The notes: generated by a model not told the origin, from the sequence alone. A stretch of 64,000 nt of DNA from Cognatiluteimonas sedimenti (GCF_022808325.1 NZ_JALGCL010000001.1:787780-851779), one strand, 5' to 3'. Shown: positions 38,259-50,127, counted from the stretch's first letter. Made by a program: numbers and translations.

Positions 38259-39454
38259 GAGATTCCCTGATGACCCGATACGAATGGCTGTGCCTGCCTT
38301 TGACGGCGGCTGTGCTGATCGCACTCGCCGGCTGCGGCAAGTCCCCCGAGGCTGAATCCACTCCGGCTGCAACGGCCGAATCTGCCGAGGCCGATCACGC
38401 CGAAGGCGCGGGCGACCACGCCGAGGAAAGCGGCGAAGCCGTCGTCCCCGTGGCGATGGACGCCGCTGCGCTCAAGGCCGCCGGCATCCGCTTGCAGACG
38501 CTGCAACCGACCTCGCTCAGTGAAGAACTGCGCGCCCCGGGCGAAGTGGTCGACAGCGCTTACGGCACCACCCTGATCACGCCTCGGGTCGAAGCGTTGG
38601 TGGTTCGCCGTCACGCCCGGCTGGGCGATGAGGTCCGGGCCGGCGCGCCGCTGGCGACGCTGGCCAGCGTCGAGGTCTCCGATGCGCAGGCCGATCTGCG
38701 CATCGCCGAACAGGAATGGCGTCGCGTCTCGGCGCTGGGCCGCGAAGCGGTGGCCGGCCGTCGCATCACCGAAGCCAAGGTCGCGGTGGATCGCGCCCGC
38801 GCCAAAGCCCAGGCCTATGGCCTGCCTGGTACCGCCAGCGGCGCCGTCAACGGCCAGTTCACCCTGACCGCGCCGCATGCCGGGCGCATCACCGAAGACG
38901 ACTTCGTGGTGGGCCAGCGCATTGAGCCGGGCAAGCCGTTGTTCCGCCTGGTCGATGAATCGATCGTCTGGGTGGATGCCAAGCTCCCCCCCGGCACGGC
39001 GCCGCGCATCGAGGCCGGAAGCCCGGCGACGGTCGTGATTGGCGGCGAGCGCATCGCCGGCAAGGTGTTGCGCAGTGCCCACCGCACGTCGGATGCGACC
39101 CGCAGCGCGACGATCCGGCTCGAAGTGCCGAACCAGGCCGACCGCCTGCACGGCGGCGACTTCGTCGAGGTGTACTTCAACGCGACGGCCGCTACCGATG
39201 CCGACAACTCGTCCGCCACCCAACTCGCGGTGCCGACCGACGCCCTGGTGCAACTCGAAGGCGAGACGGTGGTGTTCCGCCGCAATGCGGCCGGGGCGCT
39301 GGAACCGGTGCCGGTGCGCACCGGTGATGCGATCGGCGACCGCACCGTGATCCGAGAAGGACTCAAGGCGGGCGACACGGTCGTCGTCGCCGGCGCGTTC
39401 GCGGTGAAATCGCAGCTGCTCAAGGCGCAACTGGGAGAAGGTCATGGGCATTGA
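38255..39454 (+). CDS. czcB: CzcB-type membrane fusion lipoprotein
   Basis: A 399-residue periplasmic adaptor of the HlyD/RND MFP family. The N-terminus is a lipoprotein signal with lipobox IALAGC, then an acidic, histidine-containing linker (ADHAEGAGDHAEESGEA) that may bind metal. The core has the barrel-sandwich motif VEALVVRRHARLGDEVRAGAPL, a coiled coil and the beta-barrel domain (DESIVWVDAKLPPGTAP). It ends HGH. It connects CzcA to CzcC. It overlaps czcC and precedes czcA by 30 bp. Confidence 0.92.
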   Translation: MRDSLMTRYEWLCLPLTAAVLIALAGCGKSPEAESTPAATAESAEADHAEGAGDHAEESGEAVVPVAMDAAALKAAGIRLQTLQPTSLSEELRAPGEVVDSAYGTTLITPRVEALVVRRHARLGDEVRAGAPLATLASVEVSDAQADLRIAEQEWRRVSALGREAVAGRRITEAKVAVDRARAKAQAYGLPGTASGAVNGQFTLTAPHAGRITEDDFVVGQRIEPGKPLFRLVDESIVWVDAKLPPGTAPRIEAGSPATVVIGGERIAGKVLRSAHRTSDATRSATIRLEVPNQADRLHGGDFVEVYFNATAATDADNSSATQLAVPTDALVQLEGETVVFRRNAAGALEPVPVRTGDAIGDRTVIREGLKAGDTVVVAGAFAVKSQLLKAQLGEGHGH

Positions 39455-39484
39455 TTCCTTGCGCAGGACGCGCGGAGGCGCGCC

Positions 39485-42400
39485 ATGCTGAATCGCCTGG
39501 TCGAACTCTCCCTGCGTTACAAGTTCCTGGTCCTGATCATCTTTGCAGTGGTCGCGTTCCTTGGCGTCAATGCGGTGCGCAACGTGCCGATCGATGCCTT
39601 CCCCGACGTGACTCCGGTCCAGGTCAACATTTACACCGAGTCCCCGGGGCTCGCAGCCGAGGACGTGGAACTGCTGCTCACCACGCCCGTTGAGTCCGCC
39701 TTGGCAGGCCTGCCGAAAGTGCAGGAGATCCGGTCGGTCAGTCTATTCGGACTGTCCTACGTCGCCGTCTATTTCGAGGACGACATGGATATCTACTTCG
39801 CCCGTCAGCTGGTCAACGAGCGGTTGCAGGAAATCGGCGACCGGTTGCCAGAAGGCTACGGCAAGCCGAGCATGGGGCCCAATACCTCGGGCCTGGGTCA
39901 GGTGTTCTGGTACACGGTCGAACGCGCTCCGGGCGTCAGCAAGGACCAGGTTACCGACATGGATCTGCGCACCTGGCAGGAATGGACGGTACGCCTGATC
40001 CTGCGCACGGCCCCCGGCGTCGACGACGTAACTTCGTGGGGGGGCGGCGAACGCGAGTTCCAGGTGCAGATCGACCCGCAACGCCTGTACGCCCGCGGCT
40101 TGGGCTTCGGTGACGTGATCGCTGCACTGCCGGCCAACAACGGCCAGGTCGGTGGCAACGTCATGGATGTGGGCCGCGAGCAGTTCCTGGTGCGCGGCTT
40201 GGGGTTGCTGAAATCAACCGAAGACATCGGTGAGATCGTGCTCAAGGCCGAGGATGGCGTGCCGGTCTATCTGCGCGATGTGGCCACCATTGTCGAAGCG
40301 CCCGCCCCACGATTCGGCGCAGTGACGCGCGACGGCGAGGAAGTCGTGCTGGGCATGGCGCTGGCGCGCATCGGGGAGAACGCCAAGGACGTGGTCGAGG
40401 CGGTCAAGGGCAAGCTCGATGTCGTGCGCGACGCGCTGCCCGAGGGCATCGTGCTCAAACCCATCTACGAGCGCACCGACCTGGTCAACAAGGCCGTCGG
40501 CACCGCGGTGCGGGCACTGATCGAAGGCTCGATCCTGGTCGCGATCATCCTGTTCCTGTTCCTGGGCGAATTGCGCTCGGCGCTGGTGGTCATCGTGACC
40601 TTGCCGTTGGCCATGCTGATCGCCTTCATCGGCATGGGCCAGGCCGGTCTGTCGGCCAACTTGATGTCGCTGGCGGGGTTGGCGATCGGCATCGGCATGA
40701 TGGTCGATGGCGCAGTGGTCATGGTCGAGAACGCATTCCGGATCATGGCCGAGCGCCTGGAACACGGCGAGAAGGTCGACAAGACTTCCGCGGTGCTGGC
40801 GGCCGCCAAGGAGGTCGCCAATCCGATCACCTTCGCCATCACCATCATCATCGTGGTGTTCCTGCCGCTGTTCGCGCTGGAGGGCCTGGAAGGCAAGATG
40901 TTCAAGCCGATGGCCTTCAACATCGCTTTTGCGATGGCCGGGTCCATGCTGCTGAGCCTGACCTTGATCCCGGTGCTGGCGTCGATGATCCTCAAGCCCA
41001 AGCCGGAGCGCGATACCTGGCTGGTGGCGCGGATCAAACGCGGCTACCAGCCATTGCTGGGCAAGGCACTGGCGCGCAAGAAAGTGGTCGTGGTCAGTGC
41101 CTTGCTTGCGCTGGTCGCAAGCCTGGCGCTGTTCCCGTTCCTGGGCAAGGAGTTCATGCCGCAGCTGCAGGAAGGTTCGATCATGTGGCGCGTCACAGGC
41201 ATTCCGTCGACCTCGCTCAACGAGTCGATCCGGACCAGCAACACCATCGCCAAGGCGTTCGAGCAATTCCCGGAGGTCGACACCACGCTGGCGATGATCG
41301 GCCGCGCCGAGAAGGGCGAGACTGCCGACGTGAACTACATGGAGATCTACACCGCACTCAAGCCCGAGGACGAGTGGACCAGCGGACGCAACATCAAGCA
41401 GCTTGAAGAGGCCATGCAGGAGACGCTGGAAAAAGTGGTGCCCAATGTCGTGCCCGGCTATACCCAGCCGATCCAGATGCGGGTGGAAGAGCTGATCTCC
41501 GGCGTCCGCGCGACGCTGGCGCTGAAACTCTACGGTGAAGACCTTGAACAGCTGGACCGCATCAGCGGACAGCTCAAGACCGCGCTCGGCAAGGTGCCGG
41601 GCGTGGCCGACCTGTCGCTGGAGGCCAATGTCGGCAAGCCGCAAATCCGCATCGAGGTCGATCGCGACGAACTGGCCCGCCACGGCATGAATGCCGAGGA
41701 GGTGCTGACCATCGTCCGCAACGGCCTGGGCGGCGAGCCGGTCAGCGTGCTGCTGGACGGTGTCAAGCGATTCGATATCGCGGTGCGCCTGAGCGAGGCC
41801 ACCCGGGACTCGGTGGAAGCGTTGCGCCGGATTCCCTTGCGTACCGCCACCGGCGCCGTGGTGCCGCTGTCGGAGGTGGCCGATGTCAGCGTGGCCGAGG
41901 GCTACTCGTTCGTCCGCCGCGAGCAGCTGCAGCGCTACGCGGTCATCCAGATGGACGTGCGCGGCCGCGATGTCGACGGCTTCGTCAAGGATGCCGATGC
42001 CGCGATCAGGCAGCAGGTCAAACTACCGGCCGGCTATTGGATCGAATGGGGCGGGGCGTTCGCAAACCAGCAACGCGCCCTGGCAAAACTGGCATTGATC
42101 GTGCCGATCACGATCTTCTTCATCTTCGTGCTGCTCTACACCGCGTTCAACTCGATCAAGTACGCGGCGCTGATCCTGGCCAATGTGCCATTTGCCACCA
42201 TCGGCGGGCTGCTGGCGCTGTTCGTTACGGGCCAATACCTGTCCGTGCCCTCGGCGATCGGCTTCATCGCGGTGTTCGGCGTGGCGATGCTCAACGGCAT
42301 CGTGCTGGTCAGCTTCCTCAACGAGCTGCGCGACAAGGGTCTGTCGGTGCGTGAGGCGGTGGTGCAAGGCACTGCGCTGCGTCTGCGCCCGGTGCTGATG

Positions 42401-42613
42401 ACGGCCAGTGTGGCGATCCTGGGCCTCGTGCCGATGCTGCTCTCCAGCGGCGTCGGTGCAGAAACCCAACGCCCGCTGGCGACTGTGGTGGTCGGGGGCT
42501 TGATCAGCTCGACCCTGCTGACGCTGATCCTGCTGCCCGTGTTGTACGAATGGCTCGAAAACCGCTCGGATCGCAAAGCCGCCGAGGACAATGCAAAGGA
42601 GACCACGTCATGA
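39485..42613 (+). CDS. czcA: CzcA-type heavy-metal RND efflux pump
   Basis: A 1042-residue proton/metal antiporter of the HME-RND family, with twelve membrane helices and two large periplasmic loops. It opens with LRYKFLVLIIFAVVAF and has NVPIDAFPDVTPVQVNI and TQPIQMRVEELISGVRA. In TM4 the signature is MMVDGAVVMVEN (405-416), keeping Asp408 and Glu415 of CzcA numbering. The position of Asp402 is Gly, in a context (LAIGIG) more like CusA. The substrate is therefore uncertain among Zn, Co, Cd, Ni and Cu(I), although genes of Cd/Pb type surround it. It overlaps the PII-like gene by four bases. Confidence 0.92.
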   Translation: MLNRLVELSLRYKFLVLIIFAVVAFLGVNAVRNVPIDAFPDVTPVQVNIYTESPGLAAEDVELLLTTPVESALAGLPKVQEIRSVSLFGLSYVAVYFEDDMDIYFARQLVNERLQEIGDRLPEGYGKPSMGPNTSGLGQVFWYTVERAPGVSKDQVTDMDLRTWQEWTVRLILRTAPGVDDVTSWGGGEREFQVQIDPQRLYARGLGFGDVIAALPANNGQVGGNVMDVGREQFLVRGLGLLKSTEDIGEIVLKAEDGVPVYLRDVATIVEAPAPRFGAVTRDGEEVVLGMALARIGENAKDVVEAVKGKLDVVRDALPEGIVLKPIYERTDLVNKAVGTAVRALIEGSILVAIILFLFLGELRSALVVIVTLPLAMLIAFIGMGQAGLSANLMSLAGLAIGIGMMVDGAVVMVENAFRIMAERLEHGEKVDKTSAVLAAAKEVANPITFAITIIIVVFLPLFALEGLEGKMFKPMAFNIAFAMAGSMLLSLTLIPVLASMILKPKPERDTWLVARIKRGYQPLLGKALARKKVVVVSALLALVASLALFPFLGKEFMPQLQEGSIMWRVTGIPSTSLNESIRTSNTIAKAFEQFPEVDTTLAMIGRAEKGETADVNYMEIYTALKPEDEWTSGRNIKQLEEAMQETLEKVVPNVVPGYTQPIQMRVEELISGVRATLALKLYGEDLEQLDRISGQLKTALGKVPGVADLSLEANVGKPQIRIEVDRDELARHGMNAEEVLTIVRNGLGGEPVSVLLDGVKRFDIAVRLSEATRDSVEALRRIPLRTATGAVVPLSEVADVSVAEGYSFVRREQLQRYAVIQMDVRGRDVDGFVKDADAAIRQQVKLPAGYWIEWGGAFANQQRALAKLALIVPITIFFIFVLLYTAFNSIKYAALILANVPFATIGGLLALFVTGQYLSVPSAIGFIAVFGVAMLNGIVLVSFLNELRDKGLSVREAVVQGTALRLRPVLMTASVAILGLVPMLLSSGVGAETQRPLATVVVGGLISSTLLTLILLPVLYEWLENRSDRKAAEDNAKETTS

Positions 42614-42939
42614 AACAGATCAAGGCCTTCGTCCATCGCAATCGGGTTTCCGATTTGATCCATGCGCTGGGAGCTTCCGGCTTCCAGCGGCTGAGCCTGT
42701 TCGATGTCAAGGGATTGCTACGGGCGCTCAGCAGTCGTGAGCAGCAATTCTCGGTCGAGTTCGGTGATCAGGTGATTAGTGAGGTGCAAATGGAACTCTT
42801 CTGCGAAGACGGCGACGTGGCGCGTGCGGTGGAGATTTTCCAGCGCACTGGGCGCACTGGCCGCGCCGAAGCGGGTTGGATCTACATCAGCCAGGTTGAG
42901 CACGCCGTCATCATCGGCGAGGGCGATCAGGAGGCTTGA
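42610..42939 (+). CDS. PII-like (GlnB/CutA fold) protein of the metal efflux operon
   Basis: A 109-residue protein opening MKQIKAFVHRNRVSDLIHAL, the start of PII-type trimeric signalling proteins, with FGDQVISEVQMELFCEDGD near the T-loop region and GRTGRAEAGWIYISQVEHAVIIGEGD matching the C-terminal PII signature. The uridylylation tyrosine of GlnB is not seen. Such proteins are found after CzcA-type genes and may sense metals or adenylates; the role is unproven. It overlaps czcA by four bases and ends one base before the CDF gene, so the three are tightly coupled. Confidence 0.82.
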   Translation: MKQIKAFVHRNRVSDLIHALGASGFQRLSLFDVKGLLRALSSREQQFSVEFGDQVISEVQMELFCEDGDVARAVEIFQRTGRTGRAEAGWIYISQVEHAVIIGEGDQEA

Positions 42940-42940
42940 G

Positions 42941-43837
42941 ATGGGCGCAGGACACGATCACGAGGCCGGTGAGATCAAGCACGAGAAGCCGCTATGGTGG
43001 GCCCTCGGGCTCACCGCGGGATTCCTGGTAGCGGAAGTCGCCGGCGCCTTGCTGACCAACAGCTTGGCACTGCTGTCGGATGCCGCGCACATGGGCACCG
43101 ATGTCATCGCCTTGGCAATCTCGCTATTCGCTGTGCGCTTGAGTCGTCGCCCGCCGGACGCCAAGCGGACCTACGGTTACGCCCGGATGGAAGCGCTCGG
43201 CGCAATGGTCAATGGTGGCCTGTTATTCGTCGTGGCCGGTTACATCCTGTGGGAGGCGGTGGGCCGATTCCGCCATCCGCCTGAAGTCGCATCCACCGGC
43301 ATGCTGGCGATCGCGTCGATCGGTCTGATCATCAATCTGATCTCGATGCGCCTGCTCAAGGCGGGCAGTGGTACGAGCCTCAACGTCAAGGGCGCCTATC
43401 TGGAAGTCTGGAGTGACATGCTCGGCTCCGTGGGCGTGATCATCGGTGCGCTGGTCATCAAGTCCACCGGATGGGCGGTGATGGACCCGATCATCGCCGT
43501 GCTGATCGGCCTGTGGGTGCTGCCGCGCACGTGGACGCTGCTGCGAGAGGCGGGGCAAGTGCTGATGCAAGGCGTGCCCGCCGGCATGGACATGGCCACT
43601 GTGCGGACCATGATGCTGGACCACCCCGGTGTCGCGGCGATTCATGATCTGCACGCCTGGGCGCTGGGATCGAAGGAACCGATCCTAACCGCGCATGTCG
43701 TCCTCAATGACAGTGCCGGTGATGCCGAGCAGATCCGGCAATCGTTGGCGGCCGCATTAGCAGAACGATTCGACGTTCGACATGCCACGCTGCAAATTGA
43801 GACTACGCCATGCGGTGACACGCACCGCCATGCATGA
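42941..43837 (+). CDS. czcD: CDF family cation efflux protein (CzcD/DmeF type)
   Basis: A 298-residue inner-membrane Zn/Cd/Co exporter. The N-terminus has histidines (MGAGHDHEAGEIKHE). Six membrane helices follow, with the metal site SLALLSDAAHMGTDVIALA (TM2) and LEVWSDMLGSVGV (TM5), and a cytoplasmic domain with VAAIHDLHAWALGSKEPILTAHVV. It ends in THRHA. The AGGAGG at 42929 is a good ribosome site for the ATG at 42941. It is the last clear gene of the metal operon. Confidence 0.93.
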   Translation: MGAGHDHEAGEIKHEKPLWWALGLTAGFLVAEVAGALLTNSLALLSDAAHMGTDVIALAISLFAVRLSRRPPDAKRTYGYARMEALGAMVNGGLLFVVAGYILWEAVGRFRHPPEVASTGMLAIASIGLIINLISMRLLKAGSGTSLNVKGAYLEVWSDMLGSVGVIIGALVIKSTGWAVMDPIIAVLIGLWVLPRTWTLLREAGQVLMQGVPAGMDMATVRTMMLDHPGVAAIHDLHAWALGSKEPILTAHVVLNDSAGDAEQIRQSLAAALAERFDVRHATLQIETTPCGDTHRHA

Positions 43838-43865
43838 ATTCTGAAAGTTCCAACGGCCGCTCCTT

Positions 43866-44216
43866 TCAGTCTCTGTATGCACGCACCTTTGGGTCCCCTG
43901 GCCGCTCCCCTATCTTCGCTCTCCAGCCAGACCGCTTACGCGCTTGTGCGATGTGACGTCGCAAATGTGGACGCCCCAAGGGCACCACTTGCAGATCTTC
44001 CAACGCTTGCGCAAGCGCAGCCATAGGGATGATCCAACGCCCACCTATCTTTGTAAGAAAGGGCACGAGTCGCCCACGCAGCAGCATCGCTCTAACGGCT
44101 TGAACCGCGGCACGGTCCTGTCTTCCGTAAAGGACGGATGCGACCTCTTCAGGGCTGAGGGCAACTCGATCTGGGTAGATGGAGCGAAGGATTTCCAAGC
44201 TGTTGAATGTTGTCAT
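43866..44216 (-). CDS. Island-associated hypothetical protein, possible HTH
   Basis: Not recognised as a named family. The 116-residue basic protein starts MTTFNSLEILRSIYPDRVAL, with LSPEEVASVLYGRQDRAAVQAVRAMLLRGRLVPFL reading like a helix-turn-helix, then GGRWIIPMAALAQALEDL and a basic tail. It resembles small DNA-binding proteins near integrases of Xanthomonad islands, and here it is the gene nearest the tRNA edge. It is convergent with the CDF gene. The lack of an integrase suggests it is a remnant. Confidence 0.6.
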   Translation of the reverse strand: MTTFNSLEILRSIYPDRVALSPEEVASVLYGRQDRAAVQAVRAMLLRGRLVPFLTKIGGRWIIPMAALAQALEDLQVVPLGRPHLRRHIAQARKRSGWRAKIGERPGDPKVRAYRD

Positions 44217-44272
44217 TCGCAGTTCTTACACGGAAGCCGCCCGCCTTGACCATGCGTCGATCGCGCAAAGAA

Positions 44273-44296
44273 AAAGCCCCGCTTTTGCAGGGCTTT
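44273..44296 (-). terminator. Hairpin terminator downstream of tRNA-Thr
   Basis: AAAGCCC (44273-44279) and GGGCTTT (44290-44296), with a T-rich stretch on the minus strand. It sits between the 116-residue gene and tRNA-Thr. Confidence 0.65.
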
Positions 44297-44299
44297 CTC

Positions 44300-44336
44300 G
44301 GGACACTTCTGGGACACTGGGACAACTCTGGGACAC
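44300..44336. repeat. Four GGGACAC-type direct repeats near the tRNA edge
   Basis: GGGACAC at 44300-44306, 44311-44317 and 44330-44336 and GGGACAA at 44319-44325, spaced 11, 8 and 11 bp apart. They lie about 70 bp from the tRNA 3' end. The complement GTGTCCC occurs once at the left edge (33013-33019). They could be integrase arm-type sites. Confidence 0.6.
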
Positions 44337-44407
44337 GATTTGCCGGTGTTTGGCGGTCTTTCTAGCAGCTCCAGAGCGTTCTATGTGTTTGTTTTTATTG
44401 AAATAGA

Positions 44408-44483
44408 TGGTGCCGGAAATAGGAATCGAACCTACGACCTACGCATTACGAATGCGCCGCTCTACCAACTGAGCTATTCCGGC
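44408..44483 (-). tRNA. tRNA-Thr (anticodon CGT)
   Basis: A 76-nt cloverleaf with acceptor GCCGGAA/TTCCGGC, D-arm AGCTCAGTTGGTAGAGC, anticodon loop TTCGTAA, T-arm with GTAGG/CCTAT and encoded CCA. It reads ACG. It marks the right boundary of the metal island; its 3' half is likely supplied by the island. Confidence 0.97.
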
Positions 44484-44568
44484 GTGTTTCGTGGCCCCGG
44501 AGCCGTGGTGGCCGGCGGGTGCGGCGACGCCTGCCGCCAGGGGGACGCAGATTCTAGCGGCTCCCGCC

Positions 44569-45534
44569 TCAGTCGACCAGTTGCAGCCGCAGCTCCCTGG
44601 GCAGGGCGAACACCATGTCCTCGGGTTCGCCGTCGAGCTCGCGCACCGCGTGCGCCCCGAGTTGCTGCAGGCGCTCGACCACGCCGCGGACCAGCACGTC
44701 CGGCGCCGAGGCCCCGGCGGTGACGCCGATGTGGTGGCGGCCGGCGACCCAGCGCGGATCGATCTCGATCGCACCGTCGATCAGGTGCGCCTCCACGCCC
44801 TCGCGCTCGGCCAGCTCGCGCAGCCGGTTGGAATTGGAACTGTTGGGCGAACCGACCACCAGCACCAGGTCGCACTGCCGCGCCAGTTCGCGCACGGCGT
44901 CCTGGCGGTTCTGCGTCGCGTAGCAGATGTCGTCGTTGCGCGGACCCTGGATCGACGGGAACTTCTCCCGCAAGGCCTGGATGATGGCGCGCGTGTCGTC
45001 GACCGACAGCGTCGTCTGCGTGGTGTAGGCAAGGTTGTCGGGTTGCCCGACCTGGAGAGCGGCGACGTCGTCCAGGTCCTCGACGAGGTGGATGTTCCCG
45101 CCTTCGGCCAGCCCGCTTCCCGCCTCGGTGCGCCATTGCCCCATCGTGCCCTCGACCTCGGGATGGCCGGCATGGCCGACGAGCACCATGTCGCGCCCGG
45201 CGCGGCACTGGCGCGCGACTTCCAGGTGCACCTTGGTCACCAGCGGGCAGGTCGCGTCGAAAACCTTCAACCCGCGCCGTCCCGCCTCCGCGCGCACCGC
45301 CTGCGAAACCCCGTGGGCGCTGAAGATGACGGTGGCGCCGTCCGGCACTTCGTCCAGCTCCTCGACGAAGATCGCGCCGCGGTGCTTGAGCTCGTCGACC
45401 ACGTAGCGGTTGTGCACGACCTCGTGGCGCACGTAGATCGGCGCGCCGAGGCTGTCGAGCGCACGCTTGACGATCTCGATCGCGCGGTCGACGCCGGCGC
45501 AGAAACCACGGGGATTGGCGAGGACGATGTCCAT
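44569..45534 (-). CDS. ispH: 4-hydroxy-3-methylbut-2-enyl diphosphate reductase
   Basis: Last enzyme of the MEP isoprenoid pathway, an iron-sulfur protein making IPP and DMAPP. The 321-residue protein has cluster cysteines Cys12 ([10 protein letters not shown]), Cys96 (DATCPLVTK) and Cys204 (ICYATQNRQ), and substrate histidines His41, His74 and His124. The C-terminal [12 protein letters not shown] is conserved. The ATG at 45534 begins [14 protein letters not shown]. It lies 61 bp after lspA in the order ribF-ileS-lspA-ispH, the common gammaproteobacterial operon. Confidence 0.97.
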   Translation of the reverse strand: MDIVLANPRGFCAGVDRAIEIVKRALDSLGAPIYVRHEVVHNRYVVDELKHRGAIFVEELDEVPDGATVIFSAHGVSQAVRAEAGRRGLKVFDATCPLVTKVHLEVARQCRAGRDMVLVGHAGHPEVEGTMGQWRTEAGSGLAEGGNIHLVEDLDDVAALQVGQPDNLAYTTQTTLSVDDTRAIIQALREKFPSIQGPRNDDICYATQNRQDAVRELARQCDLVLVVGSPNSSNSNRLRELAEREGVEAHLIDGAIEIDPRWVAGRHHIGVTAGASAPDVLVRGVVERLQQLGAHAVRELDGEPEDMVFALPRELRLQLVD

Positions 45535-45595
45535 GGTCGTGCTCCCGGCCCAGCGATGGCCGGAATTTCCTGCAGGAATGTCGGTGCCGCCCAGT

Positions 45596-46086
45596 TTACG
45601 CCTTCGGCTTCTGCAGCAGGCCGAACAGGGCGATCCCGACCGCACCGGCGACGATCGCCGAATCCGCCAGGTTGAACGCGGGCCAGTAATGGTCGCGCCA
45701 GTACCACTGGATGAAATCGACCACGTGGCCGTGTTGCAGGCGGTCGATGACGTTGCCGATGGCGCCGCCGATCACCAGCGCGAACGGCAGCGCCGTCTTC
45801 CAGTCAGCCCGCGGGGTCCTGGCCAGCCACCATGCCAGCAAGCCGCTGATGACCCCCGCCAGCACCACGAACAGGTATTGCTGCCAGCCGCTGGCATCGC
45901 TCAGGAAGCTGAACGCCGCACCGGTGTTGTAGGTGCGGAACCAGTTCCAGAAGCCGTCGATCACCGGCACCGGCTGGAATTCCGGCAGGCTGCGCAATAC
46001 CCACAGCTTGCTGAGCTGGTCCAGCACGACGACCACGGCCGACAACAGCAGCCAGGGCAAGGCATTGCGCTTGATCGCGACGGCCA

Positions 46087-46087
<1 letters not shown>
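45596..46087 (-). CDS. lspA: Lipoprotein signal peptidase
   Basis: Signal peptidase II, which cleaves lipoprotein signals before the lipidated cysteine. The 163-residue protein has four membrane helices and the aspartate dyad Asp124 ([13 protein letters not shown]) and Asp142 ([11 protein letters not shown]), plus NTGAAFSFL and [11 protein letters not shown]. Its ATG overlaps the ileS stop (TGATG), so it is translationally coupled. It will process the several lipoproteins encoded in this window. Confidence 0.97.
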
Positions 46088-49004
<2,917 letters not shown>

Positions 49005-49008
<4 letters not shown>

Positions 49009-49991
49009 GCCTGTCGTTGCGATGCTTGTTCTGGAAGGGCCGCACGGGGATGTGCAGGCGTGTGTCCGGTAGCGAGGATATCCCGCGCCTGCGCCGCGTC
49101 GCGCTGCATCTGCGCGACCAGCGACGGCAGGTCGTCGAATTTCTCTTCGTCGCGCAGCCTTGCCACGAACTCGACCTCGATCCGGCGCCCGTACAGGTCG
49201 CCATCGAAGTCGAACAGGTGCGCTTCCAGCAGCGGTTCGACGCCGTCCACGGTGGGCCGCGTGCCGAAGCTGGACACCGCGGGCATCGGCAGCGCGCCGA
49301 CGCCATGCACGCGGGTGGCGAAGATCCCCGACAGCGGCGGCACCTTGCCGCCAAAGCGCAGATTGGCGGTCGGGAAACCGAGCGTGCGGCCCAGCTGGCG
49401 GCCGCGCACGACGTGGCCGCCGATCGCGTAGGGACGCCCCAGCAGGCGGGCCGCAGCGGTGAAGTCCCCCGCCTGCAACGCCGCGCGGATGCGGGTGCTG
49501 GAGACGGCTTCCCCGTCCAATAGCACCGGGGCGATCGCGCCCGCGTCGAAACCGTGGCGCCCGCCCTGCCGCTGCAGCGTCACCAGGTTGCCGCCGCGAT
49601 GCTGGCCGAAGCGGAAGCCGGGCCCGACCCACGTCTCGCGCACCCCCAGGCGCCGGACCAGGAGTTCGTGCACGAAGGCTTCCGCGCTCATCTCCGTCAG
49701 GTGCGGACCGAAGCGCAGCAGGCCCACGGCGTCCGCGCCCAGCGCGCGCAGGCCGAGCACCTTCGCCCGCGCCAGCATCAGGCGCGGCGGCACCGGCCGG
49801 GCGAAGTACTCGCGCGGCAGCGGCTCGAAAGTCACCGCGACCGTCGGCACGCCGAGCGCGCGAGCGCGCGCGGCCGCATGGCGCAGCAACGCCTGGTGGC
49901 CCAGGTGCAGGCCGTCGAAGGCACCGATGCAGGCCACGCTGCCCTGCGGGCACAGCGGCCCGCCGTCGACGTCGCGGAACAACAGGTTCAT
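49005..49991 (-). CDS. ribF: Bifunctional riboflavin kinase / FAD synthetase
   Basis: Makes FMN and FAD. The 328-residue protein has the N-terminal nucleotidyltransferase domain ([15 protein letters not shown], with the HxGH motif, and the [10 protein letters not shown]-type segment [14 protein letters not shown]) and the C-terminal kinase domain ([13 protein letters not shown], then [19 protein letters not shown]). It is the first gene of the ribF-ileS-lspA-ispH operon. A TATACT -10 element lies about 60 bp upstream on the minus strand, with only a weak -35. Confidence 0.96.
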
Positions 49992-50127
49992 GCGTGCGGG
50001 AGTTGGTCGGCCCTGCCGTCGCAGGCCGGTCTTTCGTTGGGAATGACCGAAAAGTATAGCCGCGCGCCGCCTCCTCCAAGCCGGGGCCGCAGGCCGGGCG
50101 CCCGGCAGTCCGGCGGCGCCTGGCTGC

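Larger units (their letters stand above)
32884..44483. mobile_element. Heavy-metal resistance genomic island flanked by tRNA-Thr copies
   Basis: The boundaries are the degenerate tRNA-Thr copy on the left and the intact tRNA-Thr(CGT) on the right, in direct orientation. Between them lie only metal regulation and transport genes plus one small HTH-like gene. GGGACAC motifs occur near both edges. No integrase, transposase or conjugation gene is visible, so it appears to be a decayed or non-autonomous island. The composition looks less GC-rich than the flanks by eye. Confidence 0.7.

Noticed and set aside
44217-44407. Integrase gene next to tRNA-Thr
   Set aside because: The stretch is too short and holds only a terminator and short repeats; no tyrosine recombinase motif occurs on either strand of the island.
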